Of a DNA stretch of 64,000 nt, positions 8,953 through 15,771 are shown piece after piece (position 1 is the stretch's first letter; every line of letters starts with the position of its first letter). This DNA is from Murimonas intestini (GTDB lineage Bacteria; Bacillota; Clostridia; Lachnospirales; Lachnospiraceae). Below the pieces are notes generated by a model. It was given only the letters and a program-made list of their open reading frames with translations. It was not told the origin of the DNA and ran no database searches. The stretch is from assembly GCF_024622195.1 (NCBI RefSeq), contig NZ_JANKBI010000008.1, forward strand, positions 124,001-188,000. The letters are read 5' to 3'. A program made the position numbers and the translations under genes.

Positions 8953-9381
8953 TCAGTCTTCTATCATTGCTATCCTGTCTTTATGCCTCTGTTCTTCAGA
9001 AAACGGAGTATTCAGGAACGTCTCCACGATCTTAATGGCAAGGCCTGCCCCTACCACACGGCCGCCCAGGGCCAGTACATTTGCATCATTGTGGAGCCTT
9101 GTGGCTTCGGCGCTGAAACAGTCGCTGCAGAGTGCAGCGCGGATCCCGTGCACCTTATTGGCCGCGATAGAAATGCCGATCCCCGTACCACAGACCAGTA
9201 TCCCTTTTTCACACTCACCGCTCACCACTGCCTCCGCCACAGCTTTGGCATACACCGGGTAATTGACGGCTTCCGTACTGTGGCAGCCAAAATCCCTGTA
9301 TTCAATATTCTTTGAATCCAGCCAGGCCAGGATCTCCTTCTTTAATTCATATCCACCATGGTCACAACCAATCGCTAACAT
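8953..9381 (-). CDS. rpiB: Ribose-5-phosphate isomerase B
   Basis: Interconverts ribose-5-phosphate and ribulose-5-phosphate; RpiB/LacA-fold enzymes can also act on other sugar phosphates. The 142-residue protein begins with IGCDHGGYELK and carries the active-site Cys in LVCGTGIGISIAANK (about 64-78). It ends with the typical TFLNTPFSEEQRHKDRIAMIE. The gene overlaps the upstream phosphatase-like gene by 7 bases, and its GAGGAGG ribosome site lies inside that gene, so the two are translationally linked. Confidence 0.95.
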   Translation of the reverse strand: MLAIGCDHGGYELKKEILAWLDSKNIEYRDFGCHSTEAVNYPVYAKAVAEAVVSGECEKGILVCGTGIGISIAANKVHGIRAALCSDCFSAEATRLHNDANVLALGGRVVGAGLAIKIVETFLNTPFSEEQRHKDRIAMIED

Positions 9382-9836
9382 AAAAGCTCCTCCTCATTTA
9401 ATACTACTACCAGTTTCGTGATCAAATCATCTAACAGCTCATAACACTCGCCGTAATCTGCAAGGCCTTTGCCCAGCGGATTGGGGATATCTCCCCTCTC
9501 CTTTATGTATTCAGTAAGCAAATATACATTTACCGCCCTGTCATACTCTTCGTATATCTTTATCTTTTCAGACTCTTCCATAACCAGAACAAGGATCCTC
9601 TCACCGAAATCTCCCTGCTCCAGCTGGCCGGACATATGTCCTTTCACATTGATCCCCTTTGCAGCCAGGACCGCCTCAGCCTTCTGGTTGACCGGTTCAG
9701 GAAACAATACTACTAATCCCTTTGATTCGATGACCAGCTCATCCAGCAAAAACTTTTTTTTCAGTACTGCTTCAGCCATAGGGCCCCGGCAGGTATCGCT
9801 GTTACTTACGAATATTAATTTGTCATACCGCTTCAT
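9375..9836 (-). CDS. YwlE-like low-molecular-weight phosphatase homologue with altered active site
   Basis: A 153-residue member of the LMW protein-tyrosine/arginine phosphatase fold. Its position between tsaC and rpiB matches Bacillus ywlE, a protein-arginine phosphatase. The P-loop here reads VSNSDTCRGPMAE: the nucleophilic Cys of the CX5R motif is Ser11, while Thr15, Cys16 and Arg17 remain. The general-acid Asp of the DP motif is Asn119 (DIPNPLG). With both catalytic residues changed it should not work as a normal phosphatase. It may bind phosphoproteins or have a different chemistry. An AAGGAG site lies 11 bases before the ATG. Confidence 0.85.
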   Translation of the reverse strand: MKRYDKLIFVSNSDTCRGPMAEAVLKKKFLLDELVIESKGLVVLFPEPVNQKAEAVLAAKGINVKGHMSGQLEQGDFGERILVLVMEESEKIKIYEEYDRAVNVYLLTEYIKERGDIPNPLGKGLADYGECYELLDDLITKLVVVLNEEELLC

Positions 9837-9851
9837 TTTCCAGCCTGCTCC

Positions 9852-10898
9852 TTATACCTTCATGATCTGATGCCCTGCAGCCTTTATCAGCCGGTTCATG
9901 ATAGCCTCACCCATCTTTGGAGTGTCAAAAGCCTCCGAATAGATTTGTGAAACCTCCAGTTCATCAAATTCCCTTAAAATCCCATACAGATGCTGTGCAA
10001 TCGTAATCTCAGAACTCCTCGTTCCGGCCGATTTGACGATGCCCGTCTTATACCTTTCCACTGTCTCTTCTGTGCAGATGATTCCTACTGTTCTTCCGTC
10101 TGCCTGCGCTTCCTCCGCCAGCCGGCTGATCCTGTTAATGACTTTTTCGGGATCCCCCTCTACTATCACAAGATCTGCCTTCGGAGCATAGTGCTTGTAC
10201 TTCATTCCGGGTGCTTTTGGCCTTGCCTTACTGTCAGCGCTTAAAAGCGCCGCGTCCATTTTCACCGGCCCTATCACATCTTCGATCATCTGCTGGCTGA
10301 TATACCCCGGCCTGAGTATCACCGGCTCATCCACACTCATATCCACGATCGTGGACTCCAGCCCGATTCCCACGCTGCCCCCGTCTACGATCATATCAAT
10401 CTTTCCGCTCAGATCCTCTATGACATGGGCTGCCTCAGTGGGACTTGGCCTGCCCGAAGTATTGGCGCTTGGAGCCGCCACATACCCGCCCCCGGCCTTT
10501 ATGACTTTCCTGGCAATCTCATGCCCTGGAAAACGCACAGCTACCGTGTCAAGCCCTCCTGTTGTTGAATAAGGCACTTTCTCATTCTTCTTAAATATCA
10601 TGGTAAGAGGCCCCGGCCAGAATGCCTCTGCCAGCAGCTCTGCCCTCCCGGAAACTTCCTCTGTGATTCCATACAGGTCTTCTATCGCTGCAATATGTAC
10701 GATCAGAGGATTGTCAGACGGCCGGCCCTTAGCCGCATATATCCTGGCTGATGCCTCCGCATCAAGAGCATTGCCCCCCAGGCCATATACGGTTTCTGTT
10801 GGAAATGCAACAAGACCGCCCCTCTTCAGGATATCCCCGGCCCTTTTTATGTCTTCCTCTTCAGTCTCAGGCCGAATGACCACGATGCTTGTTTCCAT
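9852..10898 (-). CDS. tsaC: Threonylcarbamoyl-AMP synthase (Sua5/YwlC type)
   Basis: Makes threonylcarbamoyl-AMP from threonine, bicarbonate and ATP for the t6A modification of tRNAs reading ANN codons. The 348-residue long form has the YrdC domain (about 1-200) with GGLVAFPTETVYGLGG, KGRPSDNPLIVHI and APSANTSGRPSPT, then a C-terminal Sua5 domain. The start at 10898 has TGAGG 7 bases upstream. The open frame continues to 10970 but that segment overlaps an unrelated spacer. It is the first gene of the operon with the YwlE-like gene, rpiB and upp. Confidence 0.93.
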   Translation of the reverse strand: METSIVVIRPETEEEDIKRAGDILKRGGLVAFPTETVYGLGGNALDAEASARIYAAKGRPSDNPLIVHIAAIEDLYGITEEVSGRAELLAEAFWPGPLTMIFKKNEKVPYSTTGGLDTVAVRFPGHEIARKVIKAGGGYVAAPSANTSGRPSPTEAAHVIEDLSGKIDMIVDGGSVGIGLESTIVDMSVDEPVILRPGYISQQMIEDVIGPVKMDAALLSADSKARPKAPGMKYKHYAPKADLVIVEGDPEKVINRISRLAEEAQADGRTVGIICTEETVERYKTGIVKSAGTRSSEITIAQHLYGILREFDELEVSQIYSEAFDTPKMGEAIMNRLIKAAGHQIMKV

Positions 10899-11082
10899 AG
10901 TTTTCCTCACTCTTCCTTCATTATTTATTTCCGCGGGCAACGAGCTGAGCGGACACGCTGGCGTGTCCATTAGGCGGCTGCCGTCTTCACAGATTATAAC
11001 TGCCCATTTAGAGTTATTATACCACCAGAGATTTAAAAGGGCAATTGAGAATTTTTTATCCGTGATACGCAGGAAGGCAGCA

Positions 11083-11143
11083 GTTACTATTCACACGTCA
11101 CCGTCCCGCGAAGCGTGTTACTGGTCACGGAGTAAACAGTAAC
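11083..11143 (+). repeat. Palindromic repeat, class A, internally deleted copy with 8-bp target duplication
   Basis: A 61-bp element that keeps both ends of class A (GTTACTATTCAC start, GTAAACAGTAAC end) but lacks the two internal hairpins. It is bounded exactly by AGGCAGCA on both sides (11075-11082 and 11144-11151), a perfect 8-bp direct repeat. It lies 45 bases after the stop of the lipoprotein gene, in the 290-base spacer upstream of tsaC. Confidence 0.85.
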
Positions 11144-11188
11144 AGGCAGCATACTGCCGGTTCCGTTCCCGGTGTATGCCGCCTCTCT

Positions 11189-12676
11189 CTAAAAAGCCTG
11201 GTCCAGCTTACTGATATTCAGGCCGATAACCTTCTGCGTCTCTCTATCTACTGTTATATCCACTGAATTCATATAGTTGTCCGAATCACTATAGTAATAC
11301 AGCGAGATCCAGGAATCCTCCTCATAATCATATACGTCCTGGGGATTGCCATAGGCCTCCAGCACTTCATCCAACCCGGAACCCAGCTTTATTCCTTGGG
11401 GAAATACTATTTTTACCCCGCCCGGCTCCCCTGACCAATTGTTTGTCTGGAGCCCTCCGATCTCGCAGTCCTTCAGCGCCAGGGGACCATCTGTCCTGTT
11501 CAGGAAAAATACTGAGAGTTCCGTGCCTCCTGGCTCCAGCATGAACCCATATTCATATTGTCCCTTGTTTATCACATATTCAGAATCCATATAATCTCCA
11601 TATGTATACCCCATGGCTTCCAGCTCCGACACCTTAAATGGAAGCTCCATCCTTCTGCCATTAAATGAGACCTCATATGTCTGCCACCCTGTTCTCCCTT
11701 CCGTTGGCGGCGGAGCTGTCTCAATAGAGGACTGGCCGCCCCACTCTTTTTCAGTCTGAGCCCCCTCCTCTGATCCTTCAGTCTCCGGCCAGGTACCGCC
11801 TCCCAGGATCCTCTCCAGGTCGCTCACCCCTAATTCATTTGACCTTGTCTCCTCAACAGCCTTTTTGGCCTGGCTTGGAATAATAATCTCCTCAACATCA
11901 TTAAAACTGTGATATGTAATGATAAGCTTTAAATCATCCAAGGAAGCTTCATCAGTCACACCTGCTATATAAGCCTGCATCGTCTTAGTCAGATCGATCT
12001 CCATAAGCGCCGGAAGCCGGGTCTTCTCATAGATACATATCCTTACAGGAATCTTTGCCTCGCCAAATTCCACCTCCCCTGTCATGCCTCCCACTCTGTC
12101 AGCGGCATTTCCTGCACTGTTCAGGATATCCAGCAGTTTATCAGCATCGAAGGTTCCTTTTAACTCATAGCATTTCTGGTCATTGACAACAGACTTGTCC
12201 TCAGACAGCAGAAATGCACCTTCATCCCCGGCCAGGTCCTTAAATGCCGTGATCCCCGCCCCAGTGTTTTCTGATTCTACACTCTCTTTCACCCACTGTT
12301 CATTCACATTTGTATATGACACGTACCCGTCATTTTCTTTTATGGTATAGTTCTCTATGTCAACAGAGAGATTCACTCCCACCATGGAAATACCAACGCT
12401 GCCTCCCATATAGACAGCCGACGGCTCCTTAGTCGACTCAATGTCCATATCCACATTGACGCCTATTGTGGATGTCTGTCCCTCCATGATCTCCCCGGTA
12501 ACCTCCATCTCCACCAGCATATTGGCAGCATATGATCCAACACTGGCCATGTTCTCTGATACCTCCTGTAAAAGGCCCGCGGGTGTGGGCGGCTCCTGGC
12601 ATCCTGACATGGCCAGCATGCCCATGCACAGCAGAGCCGCTGCTTTTACAGGTCCGGACTTTAATATTCTTTTCAT
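11189..12676 (-). CDS. Exported lipoprotein with C-terminal repeat-like domain (paralogue of the gene at 18285)
   Basis: A 495-residue lipoprotein of unknown function. The signal peptide (1-25) ends in a lipobox, LAMSGC, so the mature protein should be anchored outside the membrane. The N-terminal half (to about 270) is beta-rich with repeated DIE/TxE strands and resembles LolA/DUF6612-like folds. A Gly/Glu/Thr-rich linker follows. The last 150 residues form a second domain (GWQTYEVSFNGRRMELP, VLEAYGNPQDVYDYEED). The start at 12676 has AAGGAG 8 bases upstream. The two paralogues share both domains and a similar promoter, which suggests co-regulation. Confidence 0.75.
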   Translation of the reverse strand: MKRILKSGPVKAAALLCMGMLAMSGCQEPPTPAGLLQEVSENMASVGSYAANMLVEMEVTGEIMEGQTSTIGVNVDMDIESTKEPSAVYMGGSVGISMVGVNLSVDIENYTIKENDGYVSYTNVNEQWVKESVESENTGAGITAFKDLAGDEGAFLLSEDKSVVNDQKCYELKGTFDADKLLDILNSAGNAADRVGGMTGEVEFGEAKIPVRICIYEKTRLPALMEIDLTKTMQAYIAGVTDEASLDDLKLIITYHSFNDVEEIIIPSQAKKAVEETRSNELGVSDLERILGGGTWPETEGSEEGAQTEKEWGGQSSIETAPPPTEGRTGWQTYEVSFNGRRMELPFKVSELEAMGYTYGDYMDSEYVINKGQYEYGFMLEPGGTELSVFFLNRTDGPLALKDCEIGGLQTNNWSGEPGGVKIVFPQGIKLGSGLDEVLEAYGNPQDVYDYEEDSWISLYYYSDSDNYMNSVDITVDRETQKVIGLNISKLDQAF

Positions 12677-12754
12677 ACTATTTTCTCCTTTTGTTATATT
12701 CCAAACCACTATTAACTAATGCAGTATTCTCTTTTAACCAAGTCCTTTACCTTC

Positions 12755-12783
12755 ATATTACCAGATACTTCCCGCCAGTACAA
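12755..12783 (-). promoter_or_regulatory. Promoter of the lipoprotein gene
   Basis: On the minus strand, TTGTAC (12778-12783) and TAATAT (12755-12760) are 17 bases apart. The spacer shares TG at its start and TATCTG near its end with the promoter of the paralogue at 19764-19792. The leader is about 70 bases. Confidence 0.5.
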
Positions 12784-12821
12784 GCTAATAACAGATAATC
12801 TGCTGCACCTGTTATCTTATT

Positions 12822-12964
12822 GTTACTGTTCACACACCACTATTCCGCGAGGTGTTTTCGTGCGAAATACGCACGAAAATCCCGAGTTTTGCAGCGCGAA
12901 ACGGCGTTTTTTGCCGTTTCTGTGCATCGCGGAGCGTGTTACTGGTCACGGAGTGAACAGTAAC
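12822..12964 (+). repeat. Palindromic repeat, class A full-length copy with perfect 8-bp target duplication
   Basis: A 143-bp element with perfect 12-bp terminal inverted repeats (GTTACTGTTCAC/GTGAACAGTAAC). Inside are hairpin 1 (TTTTCGTGC/GCACGAAAA, 9 bp), hairpin 2 (GAAACGGC/GCCGTTTC, 8 bp) and the 27-nt right terminal hairpin. CCGCGA on the left can also pair with TCGCGG on the right, giving a cloverleaf-like fold. ATCTTATT flanks it on both sides (12814-12821, 12965-12972). Together with the next repeat it fills most of the 340-base gap between the amidase and lipoprotein genes. Confidence 0.88.
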
Positions 12965-12972
12965 ATCTTATT

Positions 12973-13014
12973 GTTACTGTCCCCCCCGCGGGACGGTGAC
13001 GTATGAATAGTAAC
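12973..13014 (-). repeat. Palindromic repeat, class A, short derivative
   Basis: A 42-bp element. On the minus strand it starts GTTACTATTCATACGTCACC, identical to the left end of the copy at 16981, then jumps after CCGTCCCGCG to the other end. It directly follows the right ATCTTATT of the previous copy and is followed by ATCTTACT (13015-13022, 7 of 8), as if the same target was used twice. The second duplication overlaps the amidase stop codon. Confidence 0.75.
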
Positions 13015-13017
13015 ATC

Positions 13018-13794
13018 TTACTTCCTCCCTTCCAGCGCCTTAAGGACACCCTCACCCACTGCCTGGGCAACCTTACTCTGATATTCCTCTGTTATCAGCT
13101 TGGACGCCTCCTCAGAATTTGACAAAAAGCCGCACTCTACAATAACAGTGGGGCTTTTTGTCTTCTTCAGCAGATAATATGTATCATTTGCTTTCATCTC
13201 CCTGGCACGGTCCACTTCCAGAACTGTATTCAGGGACTCCTGTATGCAGGATGCAATGGCTTCCCCTTCAGTGGAATGGGTATAGTAAAATACCTGAGGC
13301 CCATGCACGCTCTCTGAAGTATAGCTGTTTTGATGGATGCTGACTGTAAAAGCCGCACCTGAAGCGTCGATCAGTTCACATCTCTTCTTCATATCCTGCT
13401 GTTTCTTATTGGCAGCTCCTGCTTCATAGAGTCCTTCCTGTGTCTCCCTTGTCATCACCACTTTGATCCCTTTTTCTGTCAGGTAATCTTTAAGCTTATG
13501 GGCAATTGCCAGATTCACATCTTTTTCCAGGGCGCTGTTGATGCCCACCTTTCCCGGGTCGTCTCCCCCATGTCCCGCATCCACAGCAATAACTGTCTGG
13601 GAAGGATCCGCCGCAGCTTTCGCGTCCTCTCCGCTCTGCGCCGCCCCCGACGATACGGCTTTCGTATCCTTTCCTCCAAGGCTCCCCTCCCTTAATTTCG
13701 TGACACCCACAGTAGCCAGCAGAGCCACGGCCAGAATCATCAGCAGCCCCATACAAGTCTCCAGGCTGAGCCTGTTCAATGCTTTATCCACCAT
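13018..13794 (-). CDS. cwlD: N-acetylmuramoyl-L-alanine amidase (CwlD-like, Amidase_3)
   Basis: A 258-residue cell-wall hydrolase that cleaves the amide bond between muramic acid and the stem peptide. A membrane anchor or signal (about 13-32) precedes a linker and the Amidase_3 domain. The zinc ligands His75 (VDAGHGG), Glu90 (LEKDVN) and His154 (SIHQN) and the catalytic Glu220 (IVECGFLSN) are all present. Length and layout match CwlD, which makes muramic lactam in the spore cortex, but the assignment among Amidase_3 enzymes is not certain. GAGGGTG lies 8 bases before the ATG. Confidence 0.88.
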   Translation of the reverse strand: MVDKALNRLSLETCMGLLMILAVALLATVGVTKLREGSLGGKDTKAVSSGAAQSGEDAKAAADPSQTVIAVDAGHGGDDPGKVGINSALEKDVNLAIAHKLKDYLTEKGIKVVMTRETQEGLYEAGAANKKQQDMKKRCELIDASGAAFTVSIHQNSYTSESVHGPQVFYYTHSTEGEAIASCIQESLNTVLEVDRAREMKANDTYYLLKKTKSPTVIVECGFLSNSEEASKLITEEYQSKVAQAVGEGVLKALEGRK

Positions 13795-13854
13795 TACTTT
13801 TCACCCTCAAGTATGCTTTCATGAAAGTATATGCGAAAGAGGGCGGAGCGCATA

Positions 13855-14025
13855 CTAAATTTCTTCGGACTCTTTATCTTCTTCATCAAGTTCTTGAACC
13901 TGTGCGGTATCTGTTCCCGAAAGAGCTTCAAGCATCTTGGCCATCTCATTTTGGACTATAGGACCTGAACCCAGGGACAGGCAAACTATTAAGGTGAGAA
14001 ATAATTTATATATTTTTTCTTTCAT
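13855..14025 (-). CDS. Small exported or membrane-tethered peptide, 56 residues
   Basis: A short gene. It starts MKEKIYKLFLTLIVCLSLGS, a good signal or anchor (lysines, then about 14 hydrophobic residues), continues through a short neutral part with KMLEALSGTD, and ends in a strongly acidic tail (QELDEEDKESEEI). GGAGG lies 7 bases before the ATG, and its own promoter and the upstream gene's terminator are visible, so I think it is real. No family is recognised. It lies 60 bases before the amidase gene on the same strand. It is not an obvious AgrD: no AgrB neighbour and no conserved Cys core. Confidence 0.6.
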   Translation of the reverse strand: MKEKIYKLFLTLIVCLSLGSGPIVQNEMAKMLEALSGTDTAQVQELDEEDKESEEI

Positions 14026-14075
14026 TCATATTCCTCCAATTCAAGCTCTGCTTCACTCTCGTAACAATTATGCAG

Positions 14076-14103
14076 CTTATACCTGCTGCTTATTTGCATA
14101 CAA
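14076..14103 (-). promoter_or_regulatory. Promoter of the 56-residue peptide gene
   Basis: TTGTAT (14098-14103) and TATAAG (14076-14081) are 16 bases apart on the minus strand. The inverted repeat GCAGC-N8-GCTGC brackets the -10 box and could be an operator. Confidence 0.45.
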
Positions 14104-14136
14104 AAAGAAAGCCATTGTTTGATTTTAAAAATGGCT
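14101..14136 (-). terminator. Terminator of the 135-residue membrane protein gene
   Basis: Stem AGCCATT/AATGGCT (14130-14136 with 14110-14116) is followed on the minus strand by TTCTTTTTG. It lies 35 bases after the stop of the gene at 14172. Confidence 0.6.
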
Positions 14137-14171
14137 CCAGAGCATTTGCAATGATTTGAACAGGAATTAAT

Positions 14172-14579
14172 TTAATTATCCAGACGTACCTTCTGATCAA
14201 CTAGTGTCCAGTCATCAGGCAATAATATAAATAAGGGTAAAAAGAGAAAAACTATGATAAGAAAAAAAGACAGGCTGATTACTTTTGGAACAGCTGCGGT
14301 TATGAGTATTGGGAATATACTCTTTGCTATAGTATTATTATCAGATTTATTTTTGTTTAGAAATAAAGTATTAAGACAGGCTGTATTATCACCATCCTCA
14401 TTGGTCATAACACTTTCTGAAATTACCTGCGTCTCAATTGCAGCTGTATTATCCAACAATTCATAAAGATTATAAGTCCCGCAAAAGAACACATTCATAG
14501 TTAAGCATATGGCAAAAAGAAGCATACAGAAAGAAACCCTAATTTGAGACAGATAATGTTTCTTATTATTTATTTCCAT
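14172..14579 (-). CDS. Small membrane protein, unknown function
   Basis: 135 residues. Two strong membrane segments are visible, at about 12-32 (VSFCMLLFAICLTMNVFFCG) and about 95-120 (ending SLSFFLIIVFLFLPLFILLP). A polar Asn/Asp/Thr-rich loop between them would face outside if the N-terminus is inside. The start at 14579 is chosen because GGAAGGG precedes it by about 7 bases; the open frame extends upstream to 14687. No family is recognised. Its terminator separates it from the small peptide gene downstream. Confidence 0.55.
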   Translation of the reverse strand: MEINNKKHYLSQIRVSFCMLLFAICLTMNVFFCGTYNLYELLDNTAAIETQVISESVMTNEDGDNTACLNTLFLNKNKSDNNTIAKSIFPILITAAVPKVISLSFFLIIVFLFLPLFILLPDDWTLVDQKVRLDN

Positions 14580-14701
14580 TACAAGTCCCTTCCTGGCTGC
14601 CTCTCCAGCCACTGTGATCAGCTTAAGCTGCATTTGTCTGAAAATTCCGACCGGGCGCTTTTGCTCCTCTCGAGCAGCTGCGCACAAACGCTTCTAAGCG
14701 C

Positions 14702-14744
14702 CGGCCTTCAAAAGCCAGATTTCTGATCTAACTTTTGAAGGCCG
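14702..14744. terminator. Perfect 13-bp inverted repeat after rhaD
   Basis: CGGCCTTCAAAAG (14702-14714) pairs perfectly with 14732-14744 around a 17-base loop, 8 bases after the rhaD stop. The T-rich tail (TTTTACTTTAC) is on the plus side, not after the stem on the minus strand. It may therefore act as a 3-prime stabiliser or weak terminator for rhaD rather than a classic one. Confidence 0.5.
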
Positions 14745-14751
14745 TTTTACT

Positions 14752-15582
14752 TTACTGTTTTTCATAAAGAAATTTCTCCGGCAGGCTGATATGGAAGCCT
14801 TCTGCCAGGTTTCTGAAGTTATCCGGTGTGATAGTCTGGGTCTTTACCGGACTCATGGAAAGGACCTTGATGAGAATCTCAGCTGATTTCTCAATGGTGT
14901 GCATAAGGCCGAAGGTCAGGTCAAAATCTTCCCCTGAACAGAACATACCGTGGTGGGCCCATATTGCAGCATTGTAAGTTTCCATCATCCTGCTGGTCGC
15001 AACTGCTATGTCCCTTCCGCCCGGTACCATCCACCCGATCACGCCGACACCCTCAGGAAAGACTACAGGACATTCTGTGGCCATCTCCCAGAGCTCCCTT
15101 GTGAATACTTCATCGCTGAGGGGCAGTACAAATGTCAGCGCTATGGTATTTGTAGTGTGGGCATGATAGATGACTCTGTGCTTTCCTCCTGTCACCCGTT
15201 TTTTTACTTCGTGGTTCATTAAATGGGTGGGGAGTTCACTTGTAGGACGTCCTCCCTCTACCAGTCCCCAGCGGATGCGGTAGTTCTCTCCTGACTCGTC
15301 CAGTTCTATGATCGCCAGGCATGCTTCCGGGTCAACTATGATATTCCTGAAATACTTGCCGCTGCCGGTTACCAGAAAGAATTCCCCGGCCAGACCTGGT
15401 ACACTTGTCCCGATAGGCATCCAGTCCCCGGCTGCATTCAGTCTGGGCCTGATATCCTCCACCTCTGCCTCCCTGAGCCTGTATGACAGATTTCCCCCGT
15501 TTCTTTCATGCCATCCCTGATGATAGCCGTCATCCGCCATTTTTATAAATCCCCTCATGAATTTCGAATCTAAGATCCTCAT
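14752..15582 (-). CDS. rhaD: Rhamnulose-1-phosphate aldolase
   Basis: A class II aldolase splitting L-rhamnulose-1-phosphate into DHAP and L-lactaldehyde. The 276-residue protein aligns throughout with E. coli RhaD (274). GWHERNGGNLSYRL and VTGSGKYFRN form the substrate loops, Glu116 in PTSELP is the catalytic acid, and zinc ligands are His140 and His142 (IYHAHTTN) and a His in WAHHGMF. An AAGGAG site and a good promoter precede it. No rhaA or rhaB is near. The enzyme might also serve fuculose-1-phosphate in an organism lacking fucA, but that is only a guess. Confidence 0.94.
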   Translation of the reverse strand: MRILDSKFMRGFIKMADDGYHQGWHERNGGNLSYRLREAEVEDIRPRLNAAGDWMPIGTSVPGLAGEFFLVTGSGKYFRNIIVDPEACLAIIELDESGENYRIRWGLVEGGRPTSELPTHLMNHEVKKRVTGGKHRVIYHAHTTNTIALTFVLPLSDEVFTRELWEMATECPVVFPEGVGVIGWMVPGGRDIAVATSRMMETYNAAIWAHHGMFCSGEDFDLTFGLMHTIEKSAEILIKVLSMSPVKTQTITPDNFRNLAEGFHISLPEKFLYEKQ

Positions 15583-15679
15583 ATCTATTCTCCTTCCGTG
15601 TAAGCCATCTTTGTTTTATGAACTATTTTCTTGTATTTTTGTTGTTTTTATGTTGCATTTATTTGTTTTTCTTGGTTTT

Positions 15680-15707
15680 ATTATACTTCTTCTCACAAAA
15701 AACTCAA
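15680..15707 (-). promoter_or_regulatory. Promoter of rhaD
   Basis: TTGAGT (15702-15707) and a perfect TATAAT (15680-15685) are 16 bases apart on the minus strand, about 95 bases before the rhaD ATG. The leader is rich in ACAA and ATAA repeats. Confidence 0.6.
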
Positions 15708-15771
15708 GATACATAGTAAACAAAGATTTTAGATTTCTGAGGAATCTTTTATTCGGATTGACTGAGGGCTG

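Noticed and set aside
12822..13014. CRISPR-like array from repeated palindromes
   Set aside because: Copies are unequal, inverted to each other, lack spacers of constant length and have no cas genes nearby.
13855..14025. AgrD-like autoinducer interpretation of the small peptide
   Set aside because: No AgrB-type protease is adjacent and there is no conserved Cys-containing core before the acidic tail.
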